64,000 bases of DNA from positions 62,001 to 126,000 of the forward strand of contig NZ_BAFU01000061.1 in the NCBI RefSeq assembly GCF_000308495.1. The letters are read 5' to 3'. The number at the start of each line of letters is the position of its first letter. The stretch's first letter is position 1. The notes beneath the pieces were generated by a model that was not told the origin of the DNA, made no database searches, and saw only the letters and a program-made list of their open reading frames with translations. The DNA comes from Nocardia brevicatena NBRC 12119. Its GTDB lineage: Bacteria > Actinomycetota > Actinomycetes > Mycobacteriales > Mycobacteriaceae. A program made the translations under genes and the position numbers. Positions 27,203 to 36,878 of the stretch are shown here, one piece after another.

Positions 27203-27477
27203 GAGTACCCGCGTCTCCGCTTCGGCCCTGCGTATGCCCTGGTGTTCCGTGCCGGCCGAGCACGAATACCTCGCGGACGTTCCGGCCGGGTACGAGTAAT
27301 CCACTTATGTTCCGACCGGCGGGTATAAGCCTTCATACATTCCCTCATGGGGGCGGACCGCCACATATGATCCGGTGATACGTCGATTCGGCTCGATCGG
27401 CCGGGTGATGAGGGTCGTCGGACCGGTCGCGTGCGGCGGCGGCCGAACACACCTATGACAGAGCCCGAGGAGACACG

Positions 27478-28069
27478 ATGATTCGCCGACTCTGGGCATT
27501 TCTCGAGCGCCCCGCACAGCAGTTCGACCGCTGCGTCGCGTTCTGGTCCGCGATCACCGGAACCCACCCGTCCCCGCAACACGGCGCGAGCGACGGATTC
27601 CTCCCCCTGCTCCCCGCCGGGGCCTCGTCCGCGGTGCCGGCCGTCACGATGCGATCGGTCGCCGGGCAGGGTGGTGTCCACCTCGGCTTCGAGGCGGACG
27701 ATATCGGCGCCGCCATACGCCGGGCGTTCGGCCTGGGCGCCGAACCGTGGGTCGACCACGACGACCACACGGTGCTGCGGTCTCCCTCCGGTCAGCCCTT
27801 CCGTTTCACACCGGCGGTCTCCGACCCCACTCACCCGGCCCCCGCGTTCCGCGCGCCGGACGTCGATCCAGTTGCTGCTGCAGCGCCTCGGTTCGGACCG
27901 CCCCACCGGCGCTCATGTCGATTTCGCCTCGTCCGATATGCGGGCCACGGCGGCCTGGCACGAAACACTCGGCGCGACGGTGGTGCAACGGTTCGGGCGG
28001 TGGATTGTGATGCGTGATCCGGCCGCTGTCGTCTACTGCGTGACCGGCCGGGATCCGCGCGGGAGCTGA
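27478..28069 (+). pseudogene. VOC (glyoxalase-like) protein, internal deletion and frameshift
   Basis: The first frame (27478 to about 27865) reads MIRRLWAFLERPAQQFDRC through VLRSPSGQPFRFTP, the first VOC module of a two-module glyoxalase/bleomycin-resistance-like protein. A different frame then reads IQLLLQRLGSDRPTGAHVDF to WIVMRDPAAVVYCVTGRDP, the end of the second module. From recall of relatives, about 55 residues that open the second module are absent, and the frame shifts at the joint near 27862-27870. The intact protein would have had two paired VOC modules; the remaining frame ends at 28017 with unrelated residues. Inactive, or a sequencing error combined with deletion. Confidence 0.7.
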
Positions 28070-28106
28070 ATCCGGGTCTTCTCGGTCGCGGTGGCAGAGT
28101 AGCCGC

Positions 28107-29624
28107 GTGCCCATGAACCGAACCACGACCGGCTCCCTGCTCACCGCCCTGTGCCCGGACCTGCGGGCCGCGCTCACCCGGGTGGGATACGACGCCGACA
28201 CCCTACTGGAGGCGTTGGGGCCGGAGGTCCACGCCGCGCTGAGACGATCGGAGCCCGTACCGGTTCGGCGGGCCGCGCGGGCCGCGGGTGAGCTGGGCAC
28301 GCTGATCCGGCTGCTGCTGCTCGGCGACGCGCTGCCCGACCACCAGGTCGCGGCGGCCCTGGCCCCGGTCGATCTCGACACGGCGGTCGCGGCGGACCTG
28401 CTGGAGCGGGACGGAACGGATATCCGCGCGGCCCTGGACCTGCGACCGCTGGATGTCGGCGCGGGTACCCGCTGGATCCTGTCCGACCTCGACGATTCGA
28501 TGCGCCGCCGAACCCTGACCACCGACCATGTGCTCGGCGTCGGGCACGCCTCGCTGTCGCTGTTGCGCGCCACACCGACACGGCCGGTGGGCTCGGTGCT
28601 CGATCTGGGCACCGGATGCGGTGTGCAGGCGGTGCACGCCGCCTCCTATGCCGATCGGATCACCGCCACCGATATCAATCCACGGGCGCTGTGGCTGGCG
28701 GAGGCGACCGCCGCACTCAACGAGATCGAACCGGAACTGGTGGCGGGTTCTTGGTTCGAACCGGTCGCCGGGCGTCGTTTCGACCAACTGGTGGCCAACC
28801 CGCCGTTCGTCGTCGGCCCGGCCCGGGTGGAGCACACCTACCGGGACTCGGGTCTGGCGCTCGACGGGGCGAGCGGGCTGGTGATCTCCCGGGCGCCCGA
28901 GCTTCTCGCGCCCGGCGGAACCGCGGCCCTGCTGGCGTCCTGGGTGTATCGGAACGGCGAGGACTGGCGGGCACGGGTATCGAGCTGGCTACCCGCCCGC
29001 GGTATCGACGCATGGGTGGTGCAGCGTGATGTCGCCGATCCGGCACTCTACGTGGGCACCTGGCTGCGCGATGCGGGAATGGACCCGCGCACCGAGGCCG
29101 CCGGCCGGCGCGCCGACGAGTGGCTGACGGCCTTCGAACAGGCCGGAGTCGACGGCGTGGGATTCGGGTTCGTCTATCTACGCGTCATCGATGGCCCCAC
29201 CGAACTACTGGCCGAGGATCTCACCCACGGATTCGACGATCCACTCGGCGACGAGGCGATCGCCTATTTCGAGCGGTCGGCCTGGCTGCGGGCCGTTACC
29301 GCCGACCCTGGCCTGGCCTGGTCGGCCCGGTATCGCGTCGAACCGGCGACGGCCCTGGAACGGGTATATCTGCCCGGCCCCGACGGCTGGTCACAGCAGG
29401 TTACGCGGCTGCATCGCGGCGATGGACCGCGCTGGCGGCACGAGGTGGATGAGACCACGGTCTCACTGCTGGCAGGAATGCGTCCGGACGGGATGACGTT
29501 GTACGAACTGCTCGAATTGCTGATGCTCGCCCACGGATCGGACAGTGTGCCGCAGGATTTCGCGACCGATGCGCTCATGGTGGTTACCGGGTTGGTACGG
29601 CACGGGTTGATCCGGCCCGCATAA
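28107..29624 (+). CDS. DUF7059 / class I SAM-dependent methyltransferase
   Basis: A 505-residue protein. Residues about 1-140 are the N-terminal helical domain found with this methyltransferase group. The SAM site is VLDLGTGCGVQAVHAA (about 162-177) and ATDINPRALWLAE. The catalytic NPPF of N-specific methylases is present in LVANPPFVVGPARVEHTYRD (about 230-249), suggesting a HemK/RsmC-like amino-group target on protein, RNA or DNA. A C-terminal domain of about 200 residues has a winged-helix-like end. GTG at 28107 and ATG at 28113 are both possible starts. Confidence 0.87.
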   Translation: MPMNRTTTGSLLTALCPDLRAALTRVGYDADTLLEALGPEVHAALRRSEPVPVRRAARAAGELGTLIRLLLLGDALPDHQVAAALAPVDLDTAVAADLLERDGTDIRAALDLRPLDVGAGTRWILSDLDDSMRRRTLTTDHVLGVGHASLSLLRATPTRPVGSVLDLGTGCGVQAVHAASYADRITATDINPRALWLAEATAALNEIEPELVAGSWFEPVAGRRFDQLVANPPFVVGPARVEHTYRDSGLALDGASGLVISRAPELLAPGGTAALLASWVYRNGEDWRARVSSWLPARGIDAWVVQRDVADPALYVGTWLRDAGMDPRTEAAGRRADEWLTAFEQAGVDGVGFGFVYLRVIDGPTELLAEDLTHGFDDPLGDEAIAYFERSAWLRAVTADPGLAWSARYRVEPATALERVYLPGPDGWSQQVTRLHRGDGPRWRHEVDETTVSLLAGMRPDGMTLYELLELLMLAHGSDSVPQDFATDALMVVTGLVRHGLIRPA

Positions 29625-29773
29625 CCTCACCGACCACACGATTCGGGGCCTGGCCGCCGACCGACGGGTGTCACGTTCGGGTAACGCCGGCTCCCCACAA
29701 CGTCGTTCTCAGGAACTTCTCAGAACCTGCCGGTAAAAACCGCAGCTCAGAGCGGTTTACCCGCGCCCGCTGA

Positions 29774-29801
29774 GGGAACTTTCCCTATGTCGGGTCCGTT
29801 G
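29774..29801 (+). promoter_or_regulatory. ECF-type promoter of sigB
   Basis: GGGAAC (29774-29779) and CGTTG (29797-29801) are separated by 17 bases, matching SigE/SigH-type promoters (GGAAC-N16/17-CGTT) known to drive mycobacterial sigB. It lies 35 bases upstream of the sigB ATG. Confidence 0.7.
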
Positions 29802-29835
29802 TTCGGAGTGAGACACCACCGACAGGAGGCAAGTC

Positions 29836-30804
29836 ATGACAAGCCCCGCCACAACTCGTGTGCGCCCCAGCGATTCGGACCTCGACGCCCAGAGCCCCGC
29901 AGCCGATCTGGTACGTGTGTACCTCAATGGGATCGGCCGCACCGCGCTGCTCACGGCCGCCGACGAGGTAGAGCTGGCCAAGCGCATCGAGGCGGGCCTC
30001 TACGCGCAGCACCTGTTGGAAACCGGCAAGCGCCTGTCGGCCGTGCGTAAGCGTGATCTCGCCGCCGTCGTTCGGGACGGCCAGATCGCGCGCTCGCATC
30101 TACTGGAGGCCAACCTGCGTCTGGTCGTCTCACTGGCCAAGCGCTACACCGGGCGCGGTATGCCGCTGCTGGACCTGATCCAGGAGGGCAACCTGGGTCT
30201 GATCCGCGCGATGGAGAAGTTCGACTACACCAAGGGCTTCAAGTTCTCCACCTATGCCACCTGGTGGATCCGCCAGGCCATCACCCGTGGTATGGCCGAT
30301 CAGAGCCGCACCATCCGGCTCCCGGTACATCTGGTGGAGCAGGTCAACAAGCTGGCGCGGATCAAGCGCGAACTGCATCAGCAGCTCGGGCGCGAGGCCA
30401 CCGACGAGGAACTGGCCGCCGAATCGGGGATCCCGGTGGAGAAGATCGCCGATCTGCTCGACCACAGCCGCGATCCGGTGAGCCTGGATATGCCGGTCGG
30501 CAACGACGAAGAGGCACCGCTGGGCGATTTCATCGAGGACTCCGAGGCCACCTCGGCCGAGAGCGCCGTCATCGCCGGCCTGCTGCACCGCGATGTGCGC
30601 AGCGTGCTCAATACCCTCGACGAGCGTGAACAGCAGGTCATCCGGCTGCGCTACGGCCTCGATGATGGCCAGCCGCGCACCCTCGACCAGATCGGCAAAC
30701 TCTTCGGCCTCTCCCGCGAGCGGGTGCGTCAGATCGAACGTGAGGTCATGGCCAAACTCCGCAAGGGTGAGCGCGCCGACCGGCTGCGCGCCTACGCCGG
30801 CTGA
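29836..30804 (+). CDS. sigB: RNA polymerase sigma factor SigB (group 2)
   Basis: A 322-residue non-essential paralogue of SigA used in stress and stationary phase. It has region 1.2 ([25 protein letters not shown]), region 2 ([40 protein letters not shown]), region 3 and region 4 ([20 protein letters not shown]). It lacks the Lys-rich N-terminus of SigA. The ATG at 29836 has AGGAGG upstream. An ECF-type promoter precedes it and a strong hairpin follows. In M. tuberculosis sigB is next to ideR; here about 4.3 kb of other genes lie between. Confidence 0.96.
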   Translation: MTSPATTRVRPSDSDLDAQSPAADLVRVYLNGIGRTALLTAADEVELAKRIEAGLYAQHLLETGKRLSAVRKRDLAAVVRDGQIARSHLLEANLRLVVSLAKRYTGRGMPLLDLIQEGNLGLIRAMEKFDYTKGFKFSTYATWWIRQAITRGMADQSRTIRLPVHLVEQVNKLARIKRELHQQLGREATDEELAAESGIPVEKIADLLDHSRDPVSLDMPVGNDEEAPLGDFIEDSEATSAESAVIAGLLHRDVRSVLNTLDEREQQVIRLRYGLDDGQPRTLDQIGKLFGLSRERVRQIEREVMAKLRKGERADRLRAYAG

Positions 30805-30854
30805 CCAATCCGGAACCCACCTCGACCGCGGTGGCCCCTCGGGGTCACTGCGCT

Positions 30855-30911
30855 CCGACCGGAACCGTGCGGTTCTCCCCTCATCACCGCACGGTTCCGG
30901 TCGGCGTTTTT
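30855..30911 (+). terminator. Rho-independent terminator of sigB
   Basis: A 19-bp perfect stem (30855-30873 with 30886-30904) is followed by CGTTTTT. This is the most canonical terminator in the window. The remaining sequence to 31062 holds nothing recognisable. Confidence 0.92.
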
Positions 30912-31062
30912 CCGACGATACGGCCGTCCTGGCGAGCCGGTCGGAGGCGGACAGCCTCCGTCCGGGCAGATCGCGGCCCCTTCTCCGAGGTGGACGTGCG
31001 GCGTAGCGACTCCTGTCCGAGCCGGGCGGCGACGCGCTCTCCGAGACATGGCATGCCGACCG

Positions 31063-33738
31063 CTACCCGAGACGGCGCGGGCCGTTGTCGAACCGACTCG
31101 GCTGAGGGCCGATCCGGGCTCGCGCATACAGGATCGCTGCGGTGTCCGGGGCGGCCAGGACCGGTTCGCAGGACAGCTCCCGCAATTCCGGCAGATCGTC
31201 GAACATGGCCGATATCCGCTGCGCCAGCTCGATAAGGGCGTTCTTGTCGACCCGCGGACTAGCGGGAGTCCCATTGAGCAGCGGCGCGGCACGCGGCGCA
31301 TCGATCAGAGCGGCGGCCTCGTCCGGGGACAGCGGAAGCGCGCGGTAGGCACGGTCGCCGAGTAACTCGATGATCAACCCGGACAGACCGAATTCGATCA
31401 CCGAACCGAAGGCCGGGTCGTCCTGCACCTTCAGTACACAGCCGACCCCCTTGGTCGCCATCCGTTGGATGTGCAGCAGCGGATCCCCGCACAGTTCGGT
31501 CAGATCACGATAGGCCTGACGGACGGCTTCCGGCCGCCACAGATCCAGCCGCACCCAGCTCAGGTCCGGCCGGCGCCGCCAGCTGTCGCTGGCCGCCTTG
31601 GCCGCGACCGGATATCCGAGTTCCTCGGCGGCCGCCACCGCCTCCTCGGCATCGCACACCGCCCGGAATTCCACCACCGATATGCCGTAGCAGTCGAGCA
31701 GGGTCACGGTCTCCGTATCCGTAAGCCGCCGGCCCTCCGGCGCACCGGCCATCCACCGCGCCACCAGTTTCCCGGCGTGCTCGGCGTCGATACCCTCGGG
31801 ACGCACCGTGACCGGCGACATCGGCTTCTTTCGCCATGCGGCGTAGCGGTACACCCGGGCCAGGGCCCGTACCGCCCGTTCCGGATCGGGATAGGAGGGG
31901 ATCGACCTGCGGCCCGCCGAGCCCTGCGCTTCCCGCGCGGTCAGCAGGTCGGGGATGCCCTCTTCGGCGACGAACGTCGTCAATATCGGTTTGTCCGCGG
32001 CGGGGCCCGCCGCCTCCGCGGCGCGGATGGCTTCGGCGAATCCGGTCGACGGGACCGGCACCGGCGGTGCGAACACCACGATCACCGCGTCCACATCGTC
32101 GGCCCGCAGGGCCGTGGTCACCGCTTCGCGGTAGGCCGACGGGGTCGCCTCCGGACCCAGGTCCACGGGCTCCTCCACGACCAGTCCCTCGCTCCGGGCA
32201 GCGTCGACCGCCAACCAGTTCAATGCCGCGCTGTTGCCCACCACCGCCGGCCGGGGCCCGCGCGGTAGCGGCTGATAGCCCAGCAGGGCGGCGCAGTCGA
32301 ACATCTCGGAGATGGTGTCCACCTGCACGATGCCGGCCTGGGCGAACAGGTCCCGCATGATCGAGCGGTCCAGGTCGCCGGCCGGTTGGGCACGCGCGGT
32401 GAGCCGGCCGGTACTCACTGCCACAATGGGTTTGGACCGGGCCACTCGTCGCGCTATTCGGGAGAATTTGCGCGGATTTCCGAAACTTTCCAGATACAGC
32501 AGGATTACGTCCGTATCCGGGTCGGTATCCCAGTACTGCAGCAGGTCGTTACCGGAGACATCGGCACGGTTGCCGGCAGAGACAAAAGTGGACAGCCCCA
32601 GGTTCCGCGCGGCCGCCTCCGCGAGAATCGCCACCCCCAACGGTCCGGACTGGCAGAAGAATCCGATCCGACCGCGCCCCGGCAGCACGGGCGCCAGTGT
32701 CGCGTTCAGACCCACCACCGGATCGGTGTTCGCTATACCCAGCGCGCTGGGCCCCACAACCCGCATGCCGTGGCCCCGGGCGGCGGCCACCAATTCGGCT
32801 TCGGCCGCCCGACCCGCCGCCCCGGACTCGGCGAATCCGGCCGTCAGCACGACCAATCCCTTGACTCCCTTGGCCATACAGTCGTCGAGGACCGCGCCGA
32901 TGGCCTCGGCGGGGACCGCGACCACGGCCAGATCCACCTCGTCCGGTATCTCGCGAACCGTCGCGTAGGCACGCACACCGCGCACCGAGCGTCGGTTCGG
33001 ATTCACCGGGAACACCGGCCCGCAGTACACCCCGGACAGCAGATTGGCCAATACCGCGCCGCCCACCCGGCTCGCATCAGGTGTCGCCCCGATCACCGCT
33101 ACCGAACCGGGAGCGAGCAGGTTTCCGACACTGCGCGCCTCCGAGGCGCGTTCCCGCGCGTCCCGCACCGACAACAGGGCCTCGGTGGGGTCGATCGCGA
33201 ACTCCAGATGCAGGACCGAGCCGTCCCGGCTGCGCTCGACCTGATAGCCGGCGTCGCGGAACACGGTGACCATGACCATGTTCTCCGCCAGCACCTCGGC
33301 GACGAATTTCTCGATCAGGTTCTCCGCGGCTGCGCCGGCCAGGTGTTCGAGCAGAATCGACCCCAGTCCCCGCCCCTGGTGTTCATCGGCCACCACGAAC
33401 GCCACCTCGGCGGCCCGGGGCCCGGGACGGTCGATCAGTTCGTATCGGCCGACGGCGATGATCGCCTCGCCCAGCACGATCACCAACCCCACCCGATCGC
33501 GATGGTCGACATGGGTGGAGTGGTGCAGATCCTTGGGCAAGATCCGCGGATACGGTCCGAAGTAGCGCAGGTAGCGGGAACGCTCGGAAAGCGCGGTGTG
33601 GAATCGTTGCAGTTCGTCGGCGTCGTCGGGGGTTATCGGCCGCAACCGCACCACACCGCCATCGGCGGCCAGCACATCGGCGAACCAGTGCTGGGGAGGC
33701 GGCGGCACGACGGTGTCCGAGTCCTCGAGATCAGTCAC
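31063..33738 (-). CDS. Pat-like GNAT acetyltransferase fused to NDP-forming acyl-CoA synthetase domain
   Basis: An 891-residue multidomain protein. Residues about 25-185 are a GNAT domain (VVRLRPITPDDADELQRF, acetyl-CoA loop DEHQGRGLGSILLEHL). Then come a CoA-binding Rossmann domain (LAPGSVAVIGATPDASRVGG), a succinyl-CoA-ligase-like domain (GFFCQSGPLGVAILAEAA) and a C-terminal ATP-grasp domain. In active ADP-forming synthetases a catalytic-His loop of the form SHTGALAG follows KPVIALKAGR; here KPIVAVSTGRLTARAQ runs straight into DLDRSIMRDLFAQAG, so the loop is absent. That fits the protein acetyltransferase Pat, in which the synthetase part is regulatory. The GTG at 33738 has GGAGG upstream and overlaps the end of the deacetylase gene by eight bases. 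Confidence 0.87.
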   Translation of the reverse strand: MTDLEDSDTVVPPPPQHWFADVLAADGGVVRLRPITPDDADELQRFHTALSERSRYLRYFGPYPRILPKDLHHSTHVDHRDRVGLVIVLGEAIIAVGRYELIDRPGPRAAEVAFVVADEHQGRGLGSILLEHLAGAAAENLIEKFVAEVLAENMVMVTVFRDAGYQVERSRDGSVLHLEFAIDPTEALLSVRDARERASEARSVGNLLAPGSVAVIGATPDASRVGGAVLANLLSGVYCGPVFPVNPNRRSVRGVRAYATVREIPDEVDLAVVAVPAEAIGAVLDDCMAKGVKGLVVLTAGFAESGAAGRAAEAELVAAARGHGMRVVGPSALGIANTDPVVGLNATLAPVLPGRGRIGFFCQSGPLGVAILAEAAARNLGLSTFVSAGNRADVSGNDLLQYWDTDPDTDVILLYLESFGNPRKFSRIARRVARSKPIVAVSTGRLTARAQPAGDLDRSIMRDLFAQAGIVQVDTISEMFDCAALLGYQPLPRGPRPAVVGNSAALNWLAVDAARSEGLVVEEPVDLGPEATPSAYREAVTTALRADDVDAVIVVFAPPVPVPSTGFAEAIRAAEAAGPAADKPILTTFVAEEGIPDLLTAREAQGSAGRRSIPSYPDPERAVRALARVYRYAAWRKKPMSPVTVRPEGIDAEHAGKLVARWMAGAPEGRRLTDTETVTLLDCYGISVVEFRAVCDAEEAVAAAEELGYPVAAKAASDSWRRRPDLSWVRLDLWRPEAVRQAYRDLTELCGDPLLHIQRMATKGVGCVLKVQDDPAFGSVIEFGLSGLIIELLGDRAYRALPLSPDEAAALIDAPRAAPLLNGTPASPRVDKNALIELAQRISAMFDDLPELRELSCEPVLAAPDTAAILYARARIGPQPSRFDNGPRRLG

Positions 33739-34993
33739 GGGGATCCTCCGGGTCCAGGCCGAGCGCGCCGAAACAGGCTCGACGGGTGGCCAGCACCGCT
33801 CGGTCGATGGCGTGCTGGGCCCGATCGAAGTGTGCGTTCCCGGTGTCGACGGCACCACCGGGCCCGTCCCATCGGCGGAACACGATATCGGCACCGTCCC
33901 CCATCGTCTCCGGCGGACGCGCCCGTGGCATCTCCGCGCTCACCAGATCGATCCAGGCCCGCGGTATCGGTGTCGCCGGATCCACCGTACGGTCCAGGGC
34001 GGTGGCCAGCAGATGTGTCCAGGCCCGCGGTACCACGCGTACCAGGCCGTAACCACCGCCGCCGACCGCGAGCCACCGTCCCTCGGCATACCGGTCGGCG
34101 AGATCCCGCATGGCCACGAATGCCGCCCGCTGACAGTCGACGCTGAGTTCCAGGTCGGCCAGCGGATCCTCCCGGTGGGTGTCCACACCGCACTGGCTGA
34201 TCACTATCTGCGGCCGGAACGCCGCGACCGCGCTCGGCACCACCGCGTGAAAACCACGCAGCCACTGGGCATCCCCGGTTCCGGGCAGCACCGGCAGATT
34301 GATCGCGGTCCCAACCCCCGCACCGCTGCCTGTTTCCTCCGGCCAGCCGGTATTGGGCCACAGGGTCGCCGGATGCTGGTGAATCGAGACCGTCAGCACA
34401 CGGGGATCGTCGTAGAAGGCGTATTGCACACCGTCACCGTGGTGAACGTCGACATCGAGGTAGGCGATCCGATCGAATCCCTGCTCGAGCAGCCACGATA
34501 TGGCCACCGCCACGTCGTTGTACACGCAGAACCCCGACGCCGACCCCGGCATGGCGTGATGCATACCACCGCCGATACTCACCGCTCGACGGCTGCGCCC
34601 CTCGGCGATCGCCGCGGCCGCCGCGAGAGTACCGCCGACGATCACCGAGGCCGCCTCGTGCATCCCGGGAAAGACCGGATTGTCCGCCGAGCCCAGCCCG
34701 TATCGCGGGACCGCGAGGGGCTCCACGTCGGGTACGTCGGTCACATGCCGTACCGCGTCGATGTAGTCGGCGGTATGGATGCGCAGCAGGTCGGCGGTAC
34801 CGGCCGGTCCGGCCGACAGCAGTTCGACTCCGTCCAGCACGCCCAGGTCGCGGGCCAGCTCCATCGTGTACCGCAGCCGGGCCGGTTTCATCGGATGCTC
34901 CGGCGTCCACGTGTAGGACAGGAAGCGGTCGGTCCACACGACAGTGCTCCCGGGCTCGGAAGCAGGGATCGCGTCGGATGCTGCGGTGGCCAT
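33731..34993 (-). CDS. acuC: Histone deacetylase-family protein AcuC
   Basis: A 420-residue zinc-dependent deacetylase of the class I-like AcuC group, which removes acetyl groups from lysines of enzymes such as acetyl-CoA synthetase. Motifs are GGGMHHAMPGSASGFCVYND (paired active-site His and Asn-Asp), YLDVDVHHGDGVQYAFY (zinc Asp and His) and SQCGVDTHREDPLADLELS (zinc Asp). Tyr of GGGGYGLVRVVPRAW is the catalytic Tyr. The ATG at 34993 has no obvious ribosome-binding site. The stop overlaps the start of the Pat-like gene, so acetylase and deacetylase are translationally linked. Confidence 0.92.
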   Translation of the reverse strand: MATAASDAIPASEPGSTVVWTDRFLSYTWTPEHPMKPARLRYTMELARDLGVLDGVELLSAGPAGTADLLRIHTADYIDAVRHVTDVPDVEPLAVPRYGLGSADNPVFPGMHEAASVIVGGTLAAAAAIAEGRSRRAVSIGGGMHHAMPGSASGFCVYNDVAVAISWLLEQGFDRIAYLDVDVHHGDGVQYAFYDDPRVLTVSIHQHPATLWPNTGWPEETGSGAGVGTAINLPVLPGTGDAQWLRGFHAVVPSAVAAFRPQIVISQCGVDTHREDPLADLELSVDCQRAAFVAMRDLADRYAEGRWLAVGGGGYGLVRVVPRAWTHLLATALDRTVDPATPIPRAWIDLVSAEMPRARPPETMGDGADIVFRRWDGPGGAVDTGNAHFDRAQHAIDRAVLATRRACFGALGLDPEDPRD

Positions 34994-35175
34994 GCTCGCA
35001 ACGCTAGCGGGAAGGTGGGGACCCCGTCGCACGTTGTCATGCAGTAGAAATACAGATATACGCGAACGCGGCGGCAGGCCGCGCGCCGACAAGATTTCCC
35101 ACGTGTAACGCGACACGCTCCGCGAACCGGAGAGGGTGCCGCGTGGGTAGAATTCGTGCCAACGAAGGGGTAATA

Positions 35176-35862
35176 GTGAAGGACCTGGTCGACACCACGG
35201 AGATGTATCTCCGAACCATCTACGACCTCGAAGAAGAGGGCGTGGTGCCCCTGCGCGCCCGGATCGCGGAGCGGCTCGAGCAGAGCGGGCCGACCGTGAG
35301 CCAGACGGTGGCACGGATGGAGCGCGACGGACTGCTGCTGGTCGCCGGCGACCGGCATCTCGAACTGACCGATAAGGGCCGCAGTATGGCCGTGGCCGTC
35401 ATGCGCAAGCATCGGCTCGCCGAGCGCCTGCTCGTCGACATCATCGGCCTGGACTGGCAGAACGTCCATGCCGAGGCGTGTCGGTGGGAGCATGTGATGA
35501 GCGAAGAAGTCGAACGCCGGCTCGTCGAAGTGCTCAACCACCCCACCACTTCCCCGTACGGCAACCCCATTCCCGGTCTGGACGAATTGGGCATCAGGCC
35601 GCCCACGCCGCAGGAGGAGAAGCTCGTCCGCCTGTCCGAGTTGCCGCAGGGGCAGCCGAACGCGGTGGTGGTGCGCCGGTTGGCGGAGCACATCCAGACC
35701 GATCCGGCGGTCATCGGCCGGCTGCGCGAGGCGGGAGTGGTTCCCGATGCCAGGGTTACGGTGGAGAGCAGGCCGGGGGCGGTTGTGATCACGGTCCCGG
35801 GCCACGAGGGCTTCGAACTGCCCCTGGAAATGGCCCACGCCGTCCAAGTGAAGATGGTCTGA
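35176..35862 (+). CDS. ideR: Iron-dependent repressor IdeR
   Basis: A 228-residue DtxR-family, Fe(II)-activated regulator of iron uptake and storage. It begins VKDLVDTTEMYLRTIYDLEE and has the helix-turn-helix ARIAERLEQSGPTVSQTVARM. With GTG 35176 as residue 1, all known metal ligands fall at their IdeR numbers: Met10, Cys102, Glu105, His106 (primary) and His79, Glu83, His98 (ancillary). The dimerisation domain runs to about residue 140, and the SH3-like domain covers about 150-228. AAGGGG lies upstream of the start. galE follows after three bases, so they form an operon. Confidence 0.96.
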   Translation: MKDLVDTTEMYLRTIYDLEEEGVVPLRARIAERLEQSGPTVSQTVARMERDGLLLVAGDRHLELTDKGRSMAVAVMRKHRLAERLLVDIIGLDWQNVHAEACRWEHVMSEEVERRLVEVLNHPTTSPYGNPIPGLDELGIRPPTPQEEKLVRLSELPQGQPNAVVVRRLAEHIQTDPAVIGRLREAGVVPDARVTVESRPGAVVITVPGHEGFELPLEMAHAVQVKMV

Positions 35863-35865
35863 CAG

Positions 35866-36846
35866 ATGAAACTTCTGGTCACCGGCGGAGCCGGTTATGT
35901 TGGTGGAGTCTGCGCGCATGTGCTGTTGGAGCAGGGGCACGAGGTGGTGGTCGTCGACGATCTGTCGACGGGCAATGCCGACGGTGTGCCCGAGGGCGCG
36001 AGATTCATCGAGGGTGATGTGGCGCGGGAGGGGGCCGCGCTGCTGCGCGCCGAGCGCTACGACGGGGTACTGCATTTCGCGGCGCAGTCGCTGGTCGGCG
36101 AATCGGTGCAAAAGCCGGAGAAGTACTGGCACGGCAATGTGGTGAAGACCCTCGAACTGCTGGACGCCATGCGGGAAACGGACACCCGACGCCTGGTGTT
36201 CTCCTCGACCGCGGCGGTATACGGCGAACCCGAGCAGGTTCCCATTCCCGAGGACGCGCCGACCCGACCGACCAATCCGTACGGCGCCTCGAAGTTGGCG
36301 ATCGACCATGCGATCACCTCGTATTCGGTCGCATACGGTGTGGCATCGACCAGCCTGCGCTATTTCAACGTCGCCGGCGCCTACGCCGGCCTCGGCGAGA
36401 ACCGAGTGGTGGAAACCCATCTCATTCCGCTGGTGCTGCAGGTCGCCGCCGGGCACCGGGGCGCCATCTCGGTTTTCGGCACCGACTGGCCGACCCCGGA
36501 CGGCACGGCGATCCGCGACTACATCCACATCCTGGATCTGGCCCAGGCGCATCTGTTGGCCCTGGACAGCGCCGAATCGGGTGTCCACCGTGTGTTCAAT
36601 CTCGGTAGTGGTACGGGTTTCTCGGTGCGCGAGGTGATCTCGGCCTGCGCGCGGGTGACCGGCCGTCCCATCAATGCCGTGGACGCGCCGCGGCGAGCCG
36701 GCGATCCGGCGGTGCTCATCGCGTCGAGCGACCGCGCCGTCGCCGAACTCGGCTGGCGGCCGAAGCACAACGATCTCGACGAGATCGTCGCCGACGCCTG
36801 GCAATACCTGACAGGTCTCGGCGCGCGCGCCCACAGCGCCCGGTAG
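35866..36846 (+). CDS. galE: UDP-glucose 4-epimerase
   Basis: A 326-residue extended short-chain dehydrogenase. It interconverts UDP-glucose and UDP-galactose, needed for arabinogalactan galactan. The NAD site is [12 protein letters not shown], the catalytic Ser/Thr is in [12 protein letters not shown], and YGASK is the Tyr-x-x-x-Lys pair. [15 protein letters not shown] and [15 protein letters not shown] are typical C-terminal blocks. The ATG lies three bases after the ideR stop with no own ribosome-binding site, implying translational coupling to ideR and thus possible shared iron control. Confidence 0.93.
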   Translation: MKLLVTGGAGYVGGVCAHVLLEQGHEVVVVDDLSTGNADGVPEGARFIEGDVAREGAALLRAERYDGVLHFAAQSLVGESVQKPEKYWHGNVVKTLELLDAMRETDTRRLVFSSTAAVYGEPEQVPIPEDAPTRPTNPYGASKLAIDHAITSYSVAYGVASTSLRYFNVAGAYAGLGENRVVETHLIPLVLQVAAGHRGAISVFGTDWPTPDGTAIRDYIHILDLAQAHLLALDSAESGVHRVFNLGSGTGFSVREVISACARVTGRPINAVDAPRRAGDPAVLIASSDRAVAELGWRPKHNDLDEIVADAWQYLTGLGARAHSAR

Positions 36847-36878
36847 TACCGCCGCTCCGCTCCACCGCGACCGAAGGA

